Of a stretch of 64,000 nucleotides of DNA, positions 12,659-25,427 are shown one piece after another (within the stretch, counting starts at the first letter, position 1; the number at the start of each line of letters is the position of its first letter). The position numbers were made by a program, and so were the translations under genes. The notes beneath the pieces are model-generated. The model was not told the DNA's origin. It saw only the letters and a program-made list of their open reading frames with translations, and made no database searches. Origin of the DNA: Theobroma cacao (Eukaryota; Streptophyta; Magnoliopsida; Malvales; Malvaceae); the NCBI RefSeq assembly GCF_000208745.1, contig NC_030852.1:34270159-34334158 (forward strand), written 5' to 3'.

Positions 12659-14897
12659 TCATCTACGATAACCACTGCCATCGCCGGACAAGGAGCGCTC
12701 TCTGCGCCTCCTGTATGAGTCATAATCATCTCTTTTCCTACCATAGGGGGAACGAGAGCGTGATCTCCCTTGCCTGCCCCTTGAATGATAATCTCTATCA
12801 TATCGTCGAGGTGAGTAGCTACGAGACCGTCTGCGACCTTGTCCTGCATTGATTTGGCAAGGTGATCAATATATGAGAACAAGCGGAAAAGATAACAAAA
12901 GTTCAAATGCCCTACCTCTTCTAGAATTAACAAACTTCTATAAAGTAAAAAACAACGAGAACTTTAACAAGCTCAAACTTTCAAGGCAACATAACTTGAA
13001 AAACATCATTAAGAACTTCCAGAAAAACGCAACGGCACGAGTGGTTCTAGTATCTACCTCTTCTATCTCTCAGACCATGATACCTCCCAGGAGTTGGTGT
13101 TCTTCCTCTGGACCTTTTTGCCTGCATTATCAGCACAAAAGCAAGTTAATATATCGCACATAAAGCAAGCCAGTGATTTACTCCAAATAATTGATATTGT
13201 CACCACAAAACACAAAATCTGAGACTAACGTTTGTATTACAAGAATATCCTAGAAGTTGCCCACATAGATGATATAGACATGCAGGGGGTCTACACAACC
13301 AACAAAAATTTTTTTAAAGTATGATAAGATATTCATGTGAGCCTTGGGCTGTTATGGCAAGCATTTCAACTGTGGGCTGACTGATCTTTAAAACCAACCT
13401 TTATTGTAACGAATAAGATAAGATATTCACCTTTAAAGAACAAGCACGATAAGACCAAAAAATTGATGTAACGTGTATGTCTTGAGGGTATTTCAAAAAT
13501 GACACAGAAATAATAAACAGCCTCCCCAGATACTGTTACTGATGAAGAAAAGGAAAAAAGGGCATACAACCCTCAGCAAAATAGTCGAGTTTGAATCGAT
13601 GAGTTTGGAATGTCGATGCGGAACTCATGTCTGAGGGGGGTTCAGGTTGAACTGTTAAGAGCTTAGATTGTGAATTCGATGAAGCTACACATACAAGACC
13701 TGCTGCCAAAGTTTATCAGGCAACACATCCGAAGAAAGCAGAATTTTAGATAAAATTCTACATAAATGATTTAGCCTCACTACAAACCAACTATTAGATC
13801 CTTAGTATAAATTAATACCTTTTCCACAGTGATCAATCGACCTTCAAGCACGGATCGATTCAAATACTTGATGCAGCGTTCTGCACCCTCAACAGTTTCC
13901 ATGGTCACAAAGGCAAATCCACGAGATTCTCTGGTGCGAGGATCTGTAACCAGATGGCACTCCACAACCTGGAACAAGAACTCAGGTAATATAACTCCAG
14001 AGACAGAATATCAAAACAACCTATACCCACTCATAGGGGTCCTAAGGTGATTCTTGTTGCAACCTTTTACACATTTCTGTTACATGTAGGTTTTATAAAG
14101 GCAAAGAAACCACTTACACCCTTAACTTAAACAAGGTAAAGCAACACTAAAAGAAAAACTAAAATATAGATTCAAATTTCATGCTTTAAAAACAGCCAAA
14201 GCCGCAGCTGTACCTATGGCCAATAGCCATATGCAAGCTCAAGAACATACAAGGACCTAATCAACTTCAGCCACCTTCACTGCAACTAGAGCGTACAAAT
14301 GTTACATCCTTTTCATGTTTATTTCTCTTTCAGTAAATCATATTGCAAGTTGAAGCACAACCCCAAAATTACCTCCACATAGAGAGGCATAGAAAAAATT
14401 AGGAGCACTTGAAAGAACAAATAGTGCTGTCTTAATAAACAATGATTCCATACCTTTCCTTCATTGCCAAAATACTTCTCAAGATCGGCAGTAGTAACCC
14501 TAGTGGATAAGCCAGTCACATATAAGTTATTCCCTGGATTGGATGCATCCTGAGATCGGCTCCTGGGGCAACAAAAACTAAATTAACACAAAGTTTAACT
14601 TCTAATAAAAATAATAATCAGCTAAAACATGACAACATTACGGTATAGGAACCATTATATTAAGATAAACATATAAAAAGATAAATAACTAAGGTTGTTT
14701 ACCTAGACCTGGAGCGGCTCCGTCGGGACCTTGACAATGACCTTGATCGGCGTCCTCTTGCCGGTGAAACTGACCTGAAAGTATCAATTTGAAAGAAGAT
14801 TTAATTTACTTACATTGAAAGAATTGATCTTTTAGCTTAGGAAGGGAGTTTATATTGAGGGAAAAAAAGCTCACCTTGTTTCCCTTGAATAAGACAT
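12659..14897 (-). CDS. SR45a-like: SR45a/transformer-2-like splicing factor (200 aa)
   Basis: Predicted nuclear RNA-binding splicing regulator of the Tra2/SR45a type (RS-RRM-RS). Six coding exons join in frame: 14897-14875, 14774-14703, 14562-14454, 13968-13819, 13121-13058 and 12843-12659, 603 nt. The short N-terminal RS part starts MSYSRETRSVSP and continues with RS dipeptides. One RRM covers about residues 40-118: RNP2 is NLYVTGL, RNP1 is SRGFAFVTM, and it ends RLITVEK. After a KRSRGRTPTPGRY linker (the classic Tra2 RTPTPG motif) comes a second RS/RG-rich tail ending GSGYRR. The ATG directly follows an acceptor CAG, so an untranslated exon lies upstream. Arabidopsis SR45a is longer as I remember it, mainly in the tail, so this may be one isoform or a short paralogue. 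Confidence 0.88.
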
Positions 14898-15420
14898 CTG
14901 CCAATACAGGAAAAAAATTTTCAAATTTTGAACATTAAATTATGCACGTTTTTCTAACGCAAAACTTTTACAAATTCCTATTCCTTTCCTTTTCATTAAT
15001 TTCTTCACTATCAGACATTTTCTCAGCAACCAAACATAACAATTTCAGCCTTTTAAGTTATAACTATAAAACAATTCATGATTTTCCATTACATATTAAA
15101 TTAAATCCATAAGTTTTGCTGATTGAATCTTTATATAGGAAAAAAAAAATTGCAACTCAGATCCACGGCCATAAAAAACATTAAACATCTTTGAAAATAC
15201 GGTACATTTTTTTCTACTTATTGCAAATTCACCAAATTGGAGAGGTTCTAAACGGTCCAAACCACTAAAAAATTTTCGAAAACAAGGAATCGGTGTAAAA
15301 ATTGAAGATTTACCTTCTGCTTAGACAATTGACCGAGTCCACTCAAATGCCCTAACTCGGTAACAGCTGGTCTCTGCTAAGACAATCGAATCAATCAATG
15401 GTTAAAAAACCCGAAAGCGC
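14898..15420 (-). promoter_or_regulatory. 5' leader of the SR45a-like gene
   Basis: A minus-strand donor (GCAGAAG/GTAAATC) near 15314 suggests a non-coding first exon at about 15314-15400 spliced to the acceptor at 14898. There is no coding frame between. An intron in the leader is usual for plant SR genes, whose own pre-mRNA splicing is often regulated (family knowledge, not shown here). Confidence 0.45.
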
Positions 15421-15627
15421 GAGCATTAATGATTAACAGTTGCACGTGCAGTTCACGTGTTCAAAACCGGAAGGGGTTGGGCTTTGTTTCTGGGCTTGAA
15501 TTGGTCCCAAGATTATCCGAAAATTGTTGAAAAAATGAAAATATGTATTTATTTATTTTATGTAGAGCAATCAAGGTTATTGGTAATTTTTTTTTCTTGC
15601 AAAGTTTCATTTCTTTAATCTCTCTTA

Positions 15628-16406
15628 GGGCGTGTTTTGTCGAGAGAAATGAAATAGTCATTCTCTTCCTATTTTCATTTTTAAAATAAAATTATATTTA
15701 ATTTGATAAAATAGTTATTTTTCGAAATAATCATCTCAATAGGAATCTAAATAGCCATTATCAAAGCTTCTTGATCATAACTATTCTAAATTTTTAAAAA
15801 TAAAAAATTAATTAAACAATAATATTCCTTTACAATTTCAAAAATTATTTTATAAAATAATACTAAACTCGTTATTGTTCTCTCTCTTCCTCACTCCTCT
15901 CTGTAAAGCAATTTTGTTTTTGGAGCTTCACTTTACAAAAATGCCCCTTACAAAGAATTTTTCACTTCATTTTAAAAAAATGGAAATAAAAATATTTAAA
16001 TTATTTTTAATATTTATAACATATATAAAAAATATTATNACTCGATTAGATTTTTGAACTGTTATTTAAAATTATAATAAAATATGTTTATATTTTGATG
16101 AAAATATTATTTAATTATAGTAAAAGGTATTTTGATTTTATTACCTATTATTATAATATTTTTATCTTTTAACAAAATAAACTTTTTAATTTTATTAAAA
16201 AGTATTTTTGTCATTTACCACGTATTCCTTAATTATTTTTAAAACTATTCCTATTAACCAATCATTAAAATAAATCATAATAATAATTTTTATTTTATTC
16301 TATTTTTATGAATCAAACAATCTAGTAGTTATTCCTTTCTTATTCTATTTTTATGGAATAGTTATTTTATTCTTCTTCTATTTTATTCGGTGAACCAAAC
16401 ATACCC
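15628..16406. mobile_element. Harbinger-like MITE (about 779 bp, TTA target duplication)
   Basis: The element begins GGGCGTGTTTTG and ends CAAACATACCC, imperfect terminal inverted repeats. It is flanked on both sides by TTA (15625-15627 and 16407-16409), the target duplication typical of PIF/Harbinger and Tourist-like MITEs. The inverted similarity continues inward, with AT-rich arms built of ATTCTTATTCTATTTT-like sequence. The interior is AT-rich without a transposase frame and includes an unresolved base at 16039. Confidence 0.65.
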
Positions 16407-16756
16407 TTAGTTCATTAAATTAATTTATTCTTAGTCTAAAATTCAACATATCATTTATTTAATTATTAAAAAATTTTATTAATAAATATTTCAAGATATT
16501 TCCTACTAAAAACTTTAAACAATTCCTTAATACAGTAATCGTCTGTACCATTGAATTAATATACATCCATGGTTGAAAGCATCTTTGAATTTCTAATTGT
16601 CTGCAACTACTCACATAACTTAATCTTAAAAGATTTAATTGTGTTTCCACATTCAGATTTTCAGCAATTCTTTTTTGTTTCTTCTCCTTCTTTTTGCATT
16701 TCACAGTGGTGAATTCAGCCGAGCAAGTTCATATGCCGCATGATTTCCATCTGCTG

Positions 16757-19700
16757 CTACTTGACTTTGACTCTCTTGACCTCCAATGGTTTCTTTGGAC
16801 AAAGGAAGAGGAAGGCAGATGTGTATACAGCCCCATGCCATAGACTGAAAAGAATGCAGATTTCGAAGAAGCTTAGTAGGTGAAACTGAAAGGAATAAAA
16901 AGAAAAATGAGAAGAGATGGCAACCGGCAAGGGGTTTCTAGTATACAAGGATCAGCTTTTTACCTGTGTTAGAACCAATAGGTTTCACTGGTTTGCAATT
17001 TCCAGCTTATTGCAGCCATGGATAAGACAAGGACACCTAGGAGAAAAGAACTCCAGAGATAGTATTTACAGAGCCATTTTGTAAGATTAACAACCTGTTC
17101 CTCCATGTTTTGCTGCCTGCAAAAAAGGGTTAGGACTTGAGCTACAATGTTTGTACGTAAGGGGAAGTGTTTAAGATTATTTCTGGCTTTTAATGCCATT
17201 TCCATTTCAGCAGAAAAAAGAAAAAGGAAACATGTTATTGGGTCTTCGAATTACAGAACTTACCTCTTGGATATGTTCGGGCAATCCTGTTGAGAACTTG
17301 AAAGTGACATGCTTGGTATAAAATTCTTGTAGACATCCAACAAGAAGGGCTAGAAATGCTGCTGCCACTACAAGAACAATATTTGTGGCTCTGCGGCGTT
17401 GTAGAAGGATTAGAAGTCATGTAATGAGAGCTGAATGGACTTGCATTAAATTTCGTACTTCCCAGTTATGATCTTTCCATACCTGGTTGGATCAGTTGCA
17501 GCTAGGAGGGCAGTAGTTAGTTATTACTACAATTGTATGAACTGTTCTTTTTGCTGCTTCACTGATAATGACAAGATACACGAAAACACTCACCACAGCC
17601 ATGAAAGAGAGCCAAAAGTCCATGAACTGAAACCAAGTAGCAATCTGTAAATCTCTCATCAACGACCTCAAATTATAACTGGAGCATAATCGCAATGATA
17701 CATTCAATGTACAGTCCAGTATTAACATGGAAAATACAAAATAAATTATGCTTAGAACCAAGTAATGAACATAAATAAAATTACAAAGCCCCTGAAATGT
17801 ACATTTGGCTCATTCACTCATATTTTTCAACATAAAGTAGCAGAGACTTTTAAGATGATTGATGTACCTGTAGCACACTAAAAGGTAGAGCACACCACCA
17901 ACCTACATCACATGCATGATAAATGGCACTTAAAACTCCACTGGCCATAAAAACAACCGATTCTGCACATGCCTGTTTGAAGGGACAAAGGGTATGTTCC
18001 AGATTTTGTTAAACAGGATTAGTGCTTCTACAATTTGAGAGGTGTATGAAGGAACAAAGGGTATGGTCCAGATTCTGTTAAACAGGATTAGTGCTTCTAC
18101 AAATTGAGAGGCTGATTTGAAACGTAAAGCTGTAGGTTGGTAAGTTTGGCAATGATTTTTTAATTACAGTTTTCCTTTGAGTTAAAGGAAGCTGACCTTT
18201 TACCAAAGGGCCCAAAATGCAGGAAGCAGGGCTGCAGCATTAGATAAAATAAGAGAAATCGAGTGCCATCTCTGCCCTATAAACTAGGCATTAGTCCATA
18301 AGTAGGAATATATAATGGATATAATAGTTTCAGGTATAAGCTTTAGATTTTGCTTTAGTTAAATATTCCATTTATTAGAAAAGCATAAGAAAAAAATGCA
18401 TGACGACATGCTTTAAATTTATGATTACCAACACTAGTCCGTTGTTTTTCTCTCTATTATCCTAAAATCAAAACTTGGTCGGCAATGGTTGCTCAGAAAT
18501 TTAAAAATAGCAGCTTTATATCTGGGGACATATTGGTCAGATACGAGAAGGAAAGTAAAAGCTAGTCTGCAATGACAAAATGCCTTTATCAACATGTGGA
18601 AAGGGAGTTCAATATTACCTTCTTTGGACACTAGATCAATGCTGAAGTCGAATCCCCAATGGCTTTTGTCACAGGAGCAGCAACTGAAGGAAACCAAAAG
18701 AGACATGACAGTCTGTAATGGAAGAGAAGCTTAGTAATTGGAGAACATCTAAGACTGAGAAAGAAGAAAATATATAACCTGTAAGATGTTGAACCACTTG
18801 CATCCTCATAAGACTGACATATGCCGTGCTTGGAGCATTGATTTGCACAGTCTTCAACTAAAATGGACATTGTAGTTTTAGGCATGGGAGTGCTACTGAT
18901 GAAAATAGGATTTTTTAATCCAATAATCCAGGTTCCTTCTCTAGCATAAAATATGTATATGTTGTTATTTTTTCCATCAGTATTTGAAAATGGAGTGATT
19001 AGTGCTCGTACTACTGAGTGCCTGGTTTAAATAGCAGTAGTCCCATAAATCAAGATATGGTCATCCACCAAATCTAATGAATAGCTAAAAAGCTTTCTAT
19101 ATCTGAAGGACGTTAAATGTGAATATTCTTTCCAGCTGCACCCTCTGAAGTGTTCACAAGAAATTAAGTCCAAGCATAGCCTTAATCATCTGAGTGAAAG
19201 GTTTTACTTAAGAGGGGCTCCACGGAGAAATTTGTTGACCCAAGAGACACATTGGCATCCGTTGGCAAATAAATGAAAGGAACTGTAGAATTTGCTGTTG
19301 AAACTGCCTGCAAAAGTCATACTCAACAAACAGGTCACAAAGATTTTCAAGCACAAGCAGATTAAAAAAGAAAAAAAGAAAAACAAACATTTTACTTCTT
19401 CTGGAATGCCAAAAAACACACATTTGGGTGCCAATTATATTGCTTTTGAGACCATAATCTCCACCTGAGCAAGAGGGACAGAGTTAAATGAATTCAAGAA
19501 CCCATATCCTGGAATTTATGCAAAAGATTGGCTCGTGCTATATGAGCAACAGTCACTGCATGTAAATAAATGCACACAAACAAATAAAAGGAATATAAAT
19601 TGTCAACCTGAAGGATATGTCTTTTCCAAGAACATTTTGGTCCTGTCTTTCCTTGTGGGCAAACAAACATATCCCATTCCGCTGAATAACAAATGTTTAT

Positions 19701-21308
19701 ATCGTTTTCTTGTACCCCTTTTGTCTCCACTGGATTGATAAACTGCCTGAACTTTGAAATACCATTCGCCAACCTTTGGTGATTGGATTATGAGAAGGAC
19801 TTTACTTATATCAGAGTAGTAATCTCAAACAGTGTCGTCGGGAATTGCATTGCGCCGGGCATAACACATTAGAGCAAGTTCACTGGTGTTTGTTGTTGCT
19901 TGATTCAATGTCACATTGCGGCCCCATACCACCAGTTGTTCTGTAATACCGAGCACATCCACGTAGTTGATTTCTGGTTCATTGATTTTACGACACCAAG
20001 GTTCAGAAAAATCCCCACAAGCAATGAACCTTACTTCTGTTGTGTTGTTTGAATGATATTCTACACATTTAGGTTCAAATACTGTCTGGTTACAGTACTG
20101 ACCCCAAACTGTAGGATTCCAACAGCCTTCCACGGTAACGTCGGCATTTACAGTGTAAGATGAGCCACTATTGATCTGATTTTCAAAATTAATAATCAAT
20201 AACCTTGTTCAGTCGAAGGGCATATATATGTAAAAGTCAAAATATGTTTTCACTTGGAACTCCTTACATCTTTGACTGAGTTCTAATAGGTCCAATGCAT
20301 TATATGAACTCCAGCAGTATATGTAACACAAGTTTTAAGGATTCAAATGCAAGAAATGAAAGTTTACGCTATGATTATAAGAGTCTTACTCAACCAGGCT
20401 TACATCTGTGTTTATCACAATGGATGTGGAGGAGTAAAAAGGCGGTAGCTTAACTGATACAAATGAAGAATAAATCAGTAATATGCTCCATGACTTGACA
20501 AATTGCATGTTAAGGAACAACAAACAAAGAACATCCTAAAGTAGTTGTGGTCATAAACATCCTAAATCTTGTATTCCTATTTGTTTGATCATCATGTTTA
20601 TCTGATATTTTGACAATATTTGATGTTAAACGAATCCAATACTGGCAGATGAGCAAGCTGAACCAGCCGATATGGAGACAGGTAACTCTATTAATACTTA
20701 ATGTTAATTACAACCTTACTGCAGCCTGCAGTTATTACTTAAGTCATGGAAATATTTAACTATTAGCACATTTACTGCAACATCCTCACTATAATCTTGA
20801 AATAATTAGCTACCCAAGCCCTTCCGCATAAGATAAGTAATTGGCCAACTTAAGTAAGCTTTCAGTAATGCGAGACTCTTCATAACCCATTATTCCCAAT
20901 CTCCAGTAAAAATTCATGACTTGCAGTTCAATTCTTGAAATTAGTTCAAAATTAAAAAAACTAAGAACCCTTTTTCTTTGTGCCATTTTAGATGACTAAT
21001 CAAAGGTTAAACATATATTTATCCAGTAAATAACAAAAAAAGTAAAAAAAAATTAAAAAAACAAAGAAAAATGAAGAAAAAAAATGAATGGAGGAAGGTG
21101 AAATAGTGTCCATCAAAACATATCAGAGAGAAGCACCTCTTATGTAACGCCAGTTACAAGGAGGGAGAGTTGTGGGAGACACATTGAAGCTTCCAAATGT
21201 GAAGACATTACTTACTACATAATAACTAAAAGAAGAAGAAGAAGAAGAAGCAAGAACCAGGAGCCAAGAAAAGAAGATGAAAACACATTTAAAATTTAAG
21301 AAACCCAT
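16757..21308 (-). pseudogene. TMEM8/PGAP6-like seven-transmembrane protein pseudogene
   Basis: Remnant of a plant TMEM8-like membrane protein (extracellular domain, EGF-like motif, 7-TM DUF3522/CREST block). Recognisable exons: 21308-21137 (signal peptide, MGFLNFKCVFIFFSWLLVL), 20453-20404, 20175 to about 19619, 19307-18779, 18683-18619, 18276-18204, an exon around 17880-17980, about 17468-17651, 17390-17263, 17115-16964 and 16844-16757. Family signatures include LSNAAALLPAFWAL, SAIYHACDVG, FQFMDFWLSFMAVVS and MAAISWKLQTSETYW. Lesions: in-frame TGA at 19825-19827 with conserved sequence resuming directly after it; a one-base frameshift near 19735; in-frame TAA at 19182, 19164 and 19113 in one exon; a 4-bp duplication near 17515-17523 that shifts frame; TAA at 16969-16971. 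One EGF cysteine is replaced by Phe (GFDFS). Loss of function is near certain; the family name is moderately sure. Confidence 0.8.
17979..18116. repeat. 69-bp tandem duplication in an intron of the TMEM8-like pseudogene
   Basis: Two adjacent copies, 17979-18047 and 18048-18116, each starting GAAGGRACAAAGGGTATG and sharing TTAAACAGGATTAGTGC. They differ at a few positions, so the duplication is not brand new. Confidence 0.85.
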
Positions 21309-21837
21309 AACTGAACTTCTCTTTGCAAATGGGTTTGTGACAGAACCAAAGTTTATGTTTAATACTAATAATGTCCATAAAAAATATTCCATATTAGGGT
21401 AACACAAACAAAATCAGCGCAATTTTGGAAGGTAAAGATTCGGCAAACTTGCAAGGAAATTGGAAATGTAATCAACGCCATTATGACCATTGGCTGTATA
21501 CTTTCCAGTTTTATTATTCTTACCACCAATATGACTGAATGTAATGAATTGGGTGTGTGAGAATCAAGTTCGTAAAATGACAATAATTATGTAATCTTGA
21601 CATTATTCACAACCACATAGTGTCACTGTATTTACAATTAATAAGTGTGAAGTATACAAGCCAGCAGCAGACATGCAGGGATTGTTTTCTTTTTCTTTCT
21701 CCCTGTCCTTTTTGTCACCAGGAGAGAAGGGCAAAAGAATGAGATTAACAAGAATATGAATCCATAACCTGGTTTGCTGAGATGTATTTTACATACAGTG
21801 ACAAACTTTATATTTCAAAATAACAAAGAGGAAAGAA

Positions 21838-22030
21838 TCAAGCCTTGAGGAGAGTCTCAATGGCTTCAGAACATAGTGGTGGCATCTCAGGATCTGGGGT
21901 CTTGATTGCGCAGTTGACTCCAGGTTTTCCAATTACCATCGCAAGTTCAATCAAGAAAGGTGTACCTCGAGGGATCTTGGCAGAGAAGTAGATTACTTCC
22001 TGGTTGGCATGTTTGCGCTTCGCTATAAAG
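21838..22030 (-). pseudogene. Beta-adaptin last-exon fragment, copy 1
   Basis: Near-identical on the minus strand to the 3' part of the last exon of the intact beta-adaptin gene (43319-43510), including the stop codon and adjoining 3' UTR (from about 21765). On the upstream side similarity stops at the sequence CGCTATAAAG; the rest of the appendage is absent. It therefore cannot encode adaptin and is debris of a duplication. The same fragment recurs at 34173. Confidence 0.92.
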
Positions 22031-23895
22031 TATGATTTGGGTGTATGTTCAGTTGAAATTCAAAGAAAATGAAATGGATGCATCAGCTGCTTAAACAAAG
22101 CCAGAAGTACACCAGCATGACAGAAACAGTTACTGAGATGTTCAATTTTCAGCTTCCAGCTGCTTGTAACTTTAAAATGTGTTTCCTTTTACATATCAAA
22201 ATTCGATTTGTCATAACCCAAGCTGGAAGGACCTTCTGGCTGAGGGAAAAAACAAGTACAAATTGCATACATGATCCAACTTTTTTATTTTACATTGTTT
22301 TTTATTTTTTGAAAGTTGGTGTTTTATTGATGGAAAAAGCTAGAATGCCATGTTGAGTCTAGAACTTAATGTAGTAAAAGACTCCTTTTGGCATAGAAGC
22401 TAGCTTTGCAGGAGTCGGAAATGTAACAAACAACCCAAACGAAGCTGCTCAAAGGTAATTGGTAACGTCCTCGGAAAAGAAGCAGCTCCTAAACAAAAAG
22501 TTTTAGCTGTGTCCTAAAAACAATTGTAGCAACCCCCTATCTAAAAAGACATTGAAATCTAGAGAAAGGATAACATCCTTATCCTTATCTGAAGCCAAGA
22601 AAACCCCTGTCATCCTAAGTGGTTGGCACAAATACAAAAACAGAAAACCTAGGAAGAGACACGTCCGACGGCGTTTTTAAGTCAGTTGACGCTCCTGATT
22701 TTCCTTGAAACTCTCAATGCATGAAGAGAACCCCCTGCTACCCTTTCACTCTCATCCGAGCCTGGAGTCATCCCTTGTGATCAAAGACGAATCGGAACTG
22801 AGCAACCATTGGCGAAAAGCTGGACGAAGAAAGAAGTGACCCCTTCAAACGGTAACAAACACCAACTCGTTGTCCAGGGACGGCAAAAACGAACCAGGAG
22901 CATCACTAGCAAGACCATTAAGGGCAGGAGCGAGACCGAGTAGTTACGAAAGCAGCAGTTAATGGACTTATTCGATATTACCAATCGTGAAATCCATAAA
23001 TCTGTCAATTTCCGTCCTTCGGTGCCTGGGTTGGTGATGTCTGATGATATAGCAGCAATAATGTCTTCACAAATAACGTTGTTTCCTAACATTGCTGTTT
23101 CATGGTGTAAGTATGAGTCATGTTCTTGAACTCTTGGGCTTGGGCTTTTCTATGCAAATCAGGTAATACAGGAAACTCTTGTTACAAGTTTAGCAAAAGG
23201 CCAGAACTCAAGCTGTAAAATTAAAACTCGTGCAAGTTTTCCATTGTTAGGAGATTTTTTTTGAATAATTATCTTTTATTATTCAAGGAAATACGTTAAT
23301 TAATCCAATATTGAATTCCAAGTTCAAAAGCACGTATGAGTGGCACTTATCCTTTTAAAAATGCAGAAAGGCATTTTTACAGCTAGAAAATTTTACAACT
23401 TCTAGCTTTTGATGCATGGTTCCACTTTCCTTGGAAACAAACAAGTTGAATACAAACTTTAGAAAAAAGAGGGGAATATTAATGAAAGATGAAAAATGAA
23501 AAAGGACCAAATTCAAGATTGATGTAAAGATTTGAGTTTTCACTTTGATTTGTTTCTTAAAAAATACGCATGAATCTAAATAATAGCTATATAAAATGAA
23601 GACTAAAGTAAATTTAGTTATTATTAATTAAGCTAATGATTAAGAAATTCTCCCTCCCAACTTTAGAGCACACATTTTGCATGGGAAAAGGAAGTTAATT
23701 TGCAATCTTTTTTGACTTTGTTTTTTAATTTTGGGAGCATAATATTTTTGTTTAAAGTTAAAAAAAATGCATGAATAAAAATGAAAAATACCGTGTTATA
23801 TGTACTCTTGTAGTGGTGTATATATGTTGTAGAGATTATCACATTTCAAGTGATACACCAACTCAATGTCTTGTATTCAAAATTGAAGCTTTCAT
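22031..23895. other. Left part of TPS duplication unit A, non-coding
   Basis: 22036-22300 matches 34366-34640 and 22960-23340 matches 34690-35090. The stretch about 22310-22950 has no counterpart in unit B and looks like an insertion of about 600 bp, of unknown type. 23340-23895 matches 37240-37908, the far upstream region of a TPS copy. Open frames at 22069-22356 and 34342-34572 are parallel only because the DNA is duplicated; neither resembles a known protein. Confidence 0.6.
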
Positions 23896-24205
23896 CGTGT
23901 CTTTTCCTCTCCTAGCTGCATTTTCATCACGATATATATCAAAGGCATCTTGAATAGATCAAATGTATAGAAATTCATTGTTCTCCAAGTTAAATTTGAA
24001 AATATAATTACAGTTTATGGTTTAAGAGTCAATATTAGATGTGTGTATATATTTAAATATACGTAATTTTTTATTGTAATATGCAGTTAAAATATCAAAA
24101 AAATTATGAACATTGAAATTTGTGCATGTCACCATGCTAACAGAGTTGCTTTCCTCTAAGGAGAAATGTGATTGGAGAAGTAAGAAAAGGGTATATTTGA
24201 GGTGA
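23896..24205 (+). pseudogene. Terpene synthase exon-1 remnant, copy 1
   Basis: Aligned by eye with exon 1, intron 1 and the beginning of exon 2 of the TPS genes. The initiation codon is GTG in place of ATG, the transit-peptide frame soon reaches a stop (GAATAG), the RRX8W segment is lost, and the start of exon 2 (near 24165-24205) has lost its acceptor AG and about 30 bp. No downstream TPS exons follow. Promoter-like sequence upstream is shared with the two fuller copies. Confidence 0.8.
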
Positions 24206-24489
24206 TTATTTTAGCATATTATGCTTTGCTTTATATTAAGGTCTAAAAAATTGAAAAGCCCTGGTTTCTATGTTGTAAGTCAAGTTAAACTGGTTGATTG
24301 TGAAAGAGAGCGAGTAGGGCACGTACCTTCCCTACACTGTAAGGTAGAACATGGAGTTATCTGGTTGATGTAAAACAATTATAACAAAACGGGTCGGTTA
24401 TCTCGTGTGCCATGTGATGTGGCTGCGTGGCCGAAAGATGCATTCGAGATCGTAACAGATGCAGACGAAATTCATATCTTCTTTAAAAA

Positions 24490-24555
24490 TCGAAATGTAA
24501 GCTATCACTGCCACAATAATATTTGTGGCTCTGCAGCGTTGTAGCAGGATTTTGC
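24490..24555 (-). pseudogene. Scrap resembling one exon of the TMEM8-like gene
   Basis: On the minus strand, CTACAACGCTGCAG followed by AGCCACAAATATTRTTG matches the intron-exon boundary at 17390 of the TMEM8-like pseudogene (protein RATNI). Similarity covers about 50 bp, both intron and exon, so it is genomic and not a processed copy. A sister scrap lies at 38733. Downstream sequence diverges. Confidence 0.55.
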
Positions 24556-25427
24556 GTCCCGTGGAGAGGCATGGGTAGACCTCTGACATGTTGGAGGGAG
24601 TTGTGTCTTAAAATGTTTTAATTTTTATATTATTTATGTAAGATTTGAAATAATTAATATATTAATGAATTCATTATTTGTTTTTACAATTTTATAAAAA
24701 ATGAGGTTAAAGACTTCAAGTGAAAGTGATTTATCAAAAATTAATTTTTTTACAATTTTTTATATTACCCTCTTTATCTAAAAATTCAAGTCATTCTCTT
24801 TTTTGGTTCTTAGTTGTGTTTTGAGAGAGCCTTTCTTGGTCTTTAGATGTGTTTTTTGCTTTTTCAAAATAATTCATCTAAGCTTCAATTGTCAGTAATT
24901 TTTAATCTAAATTAAGTTTTTAAATATTTTATATCTAAATATTTTTTCATTAATTTGATAATTTGGAATAAAAAATAGTATTACATGTTAAATAATATCT
25001 TGAAATTATGAGTCTTTCTTTTTTTATTTATTTTGTAGATATATTCTTTGATTATTTGATTTTTGTATTTAATTTATATAGTGTGTGAATACTTATATTT
25101 AATTTTGATCAATGAATAGAAAATTGTCATATTATTAGTTACTGAGCCTAATGATTTGCTATGTAAGATCATATTTTATTTAATTCTAATATTTTAATTT
25201 ATGCTAATGAGTAATAATTTTTAACAAGTTTTATAATTTTAGATAAATAAATCATGGAAAGATATTTTAAAAGAAAGGAAATTGTCTCACAATACTCAAA
25301 TTTGGACAACAACTACAAAATTCTATTAATGATGATACTCAACAATATTTTTTTAAGTAAAGTCGTATTGAATTTGATTTAAGTACTCTCTCAGCAAATC
25401 CTGGATCGAGAAAAAAAAATTTTGAGT

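Noticed and set aside
18779..18896. A small separate EGF exon starting at a CATCAG acceptor near 18896
   Set aside because: Conserved family sequence continues upstream through the supposed acceptor to about 19307, so this is one longer exon interrupted by stops.
22069..22356. Open frame MKWMHQLLKQSQ... repeated at 34342
   Set aside because: Shared because the DNA is duplicated; the lengths and ends differ, there is no family similarity, and it begins just after a rearrangement junction.
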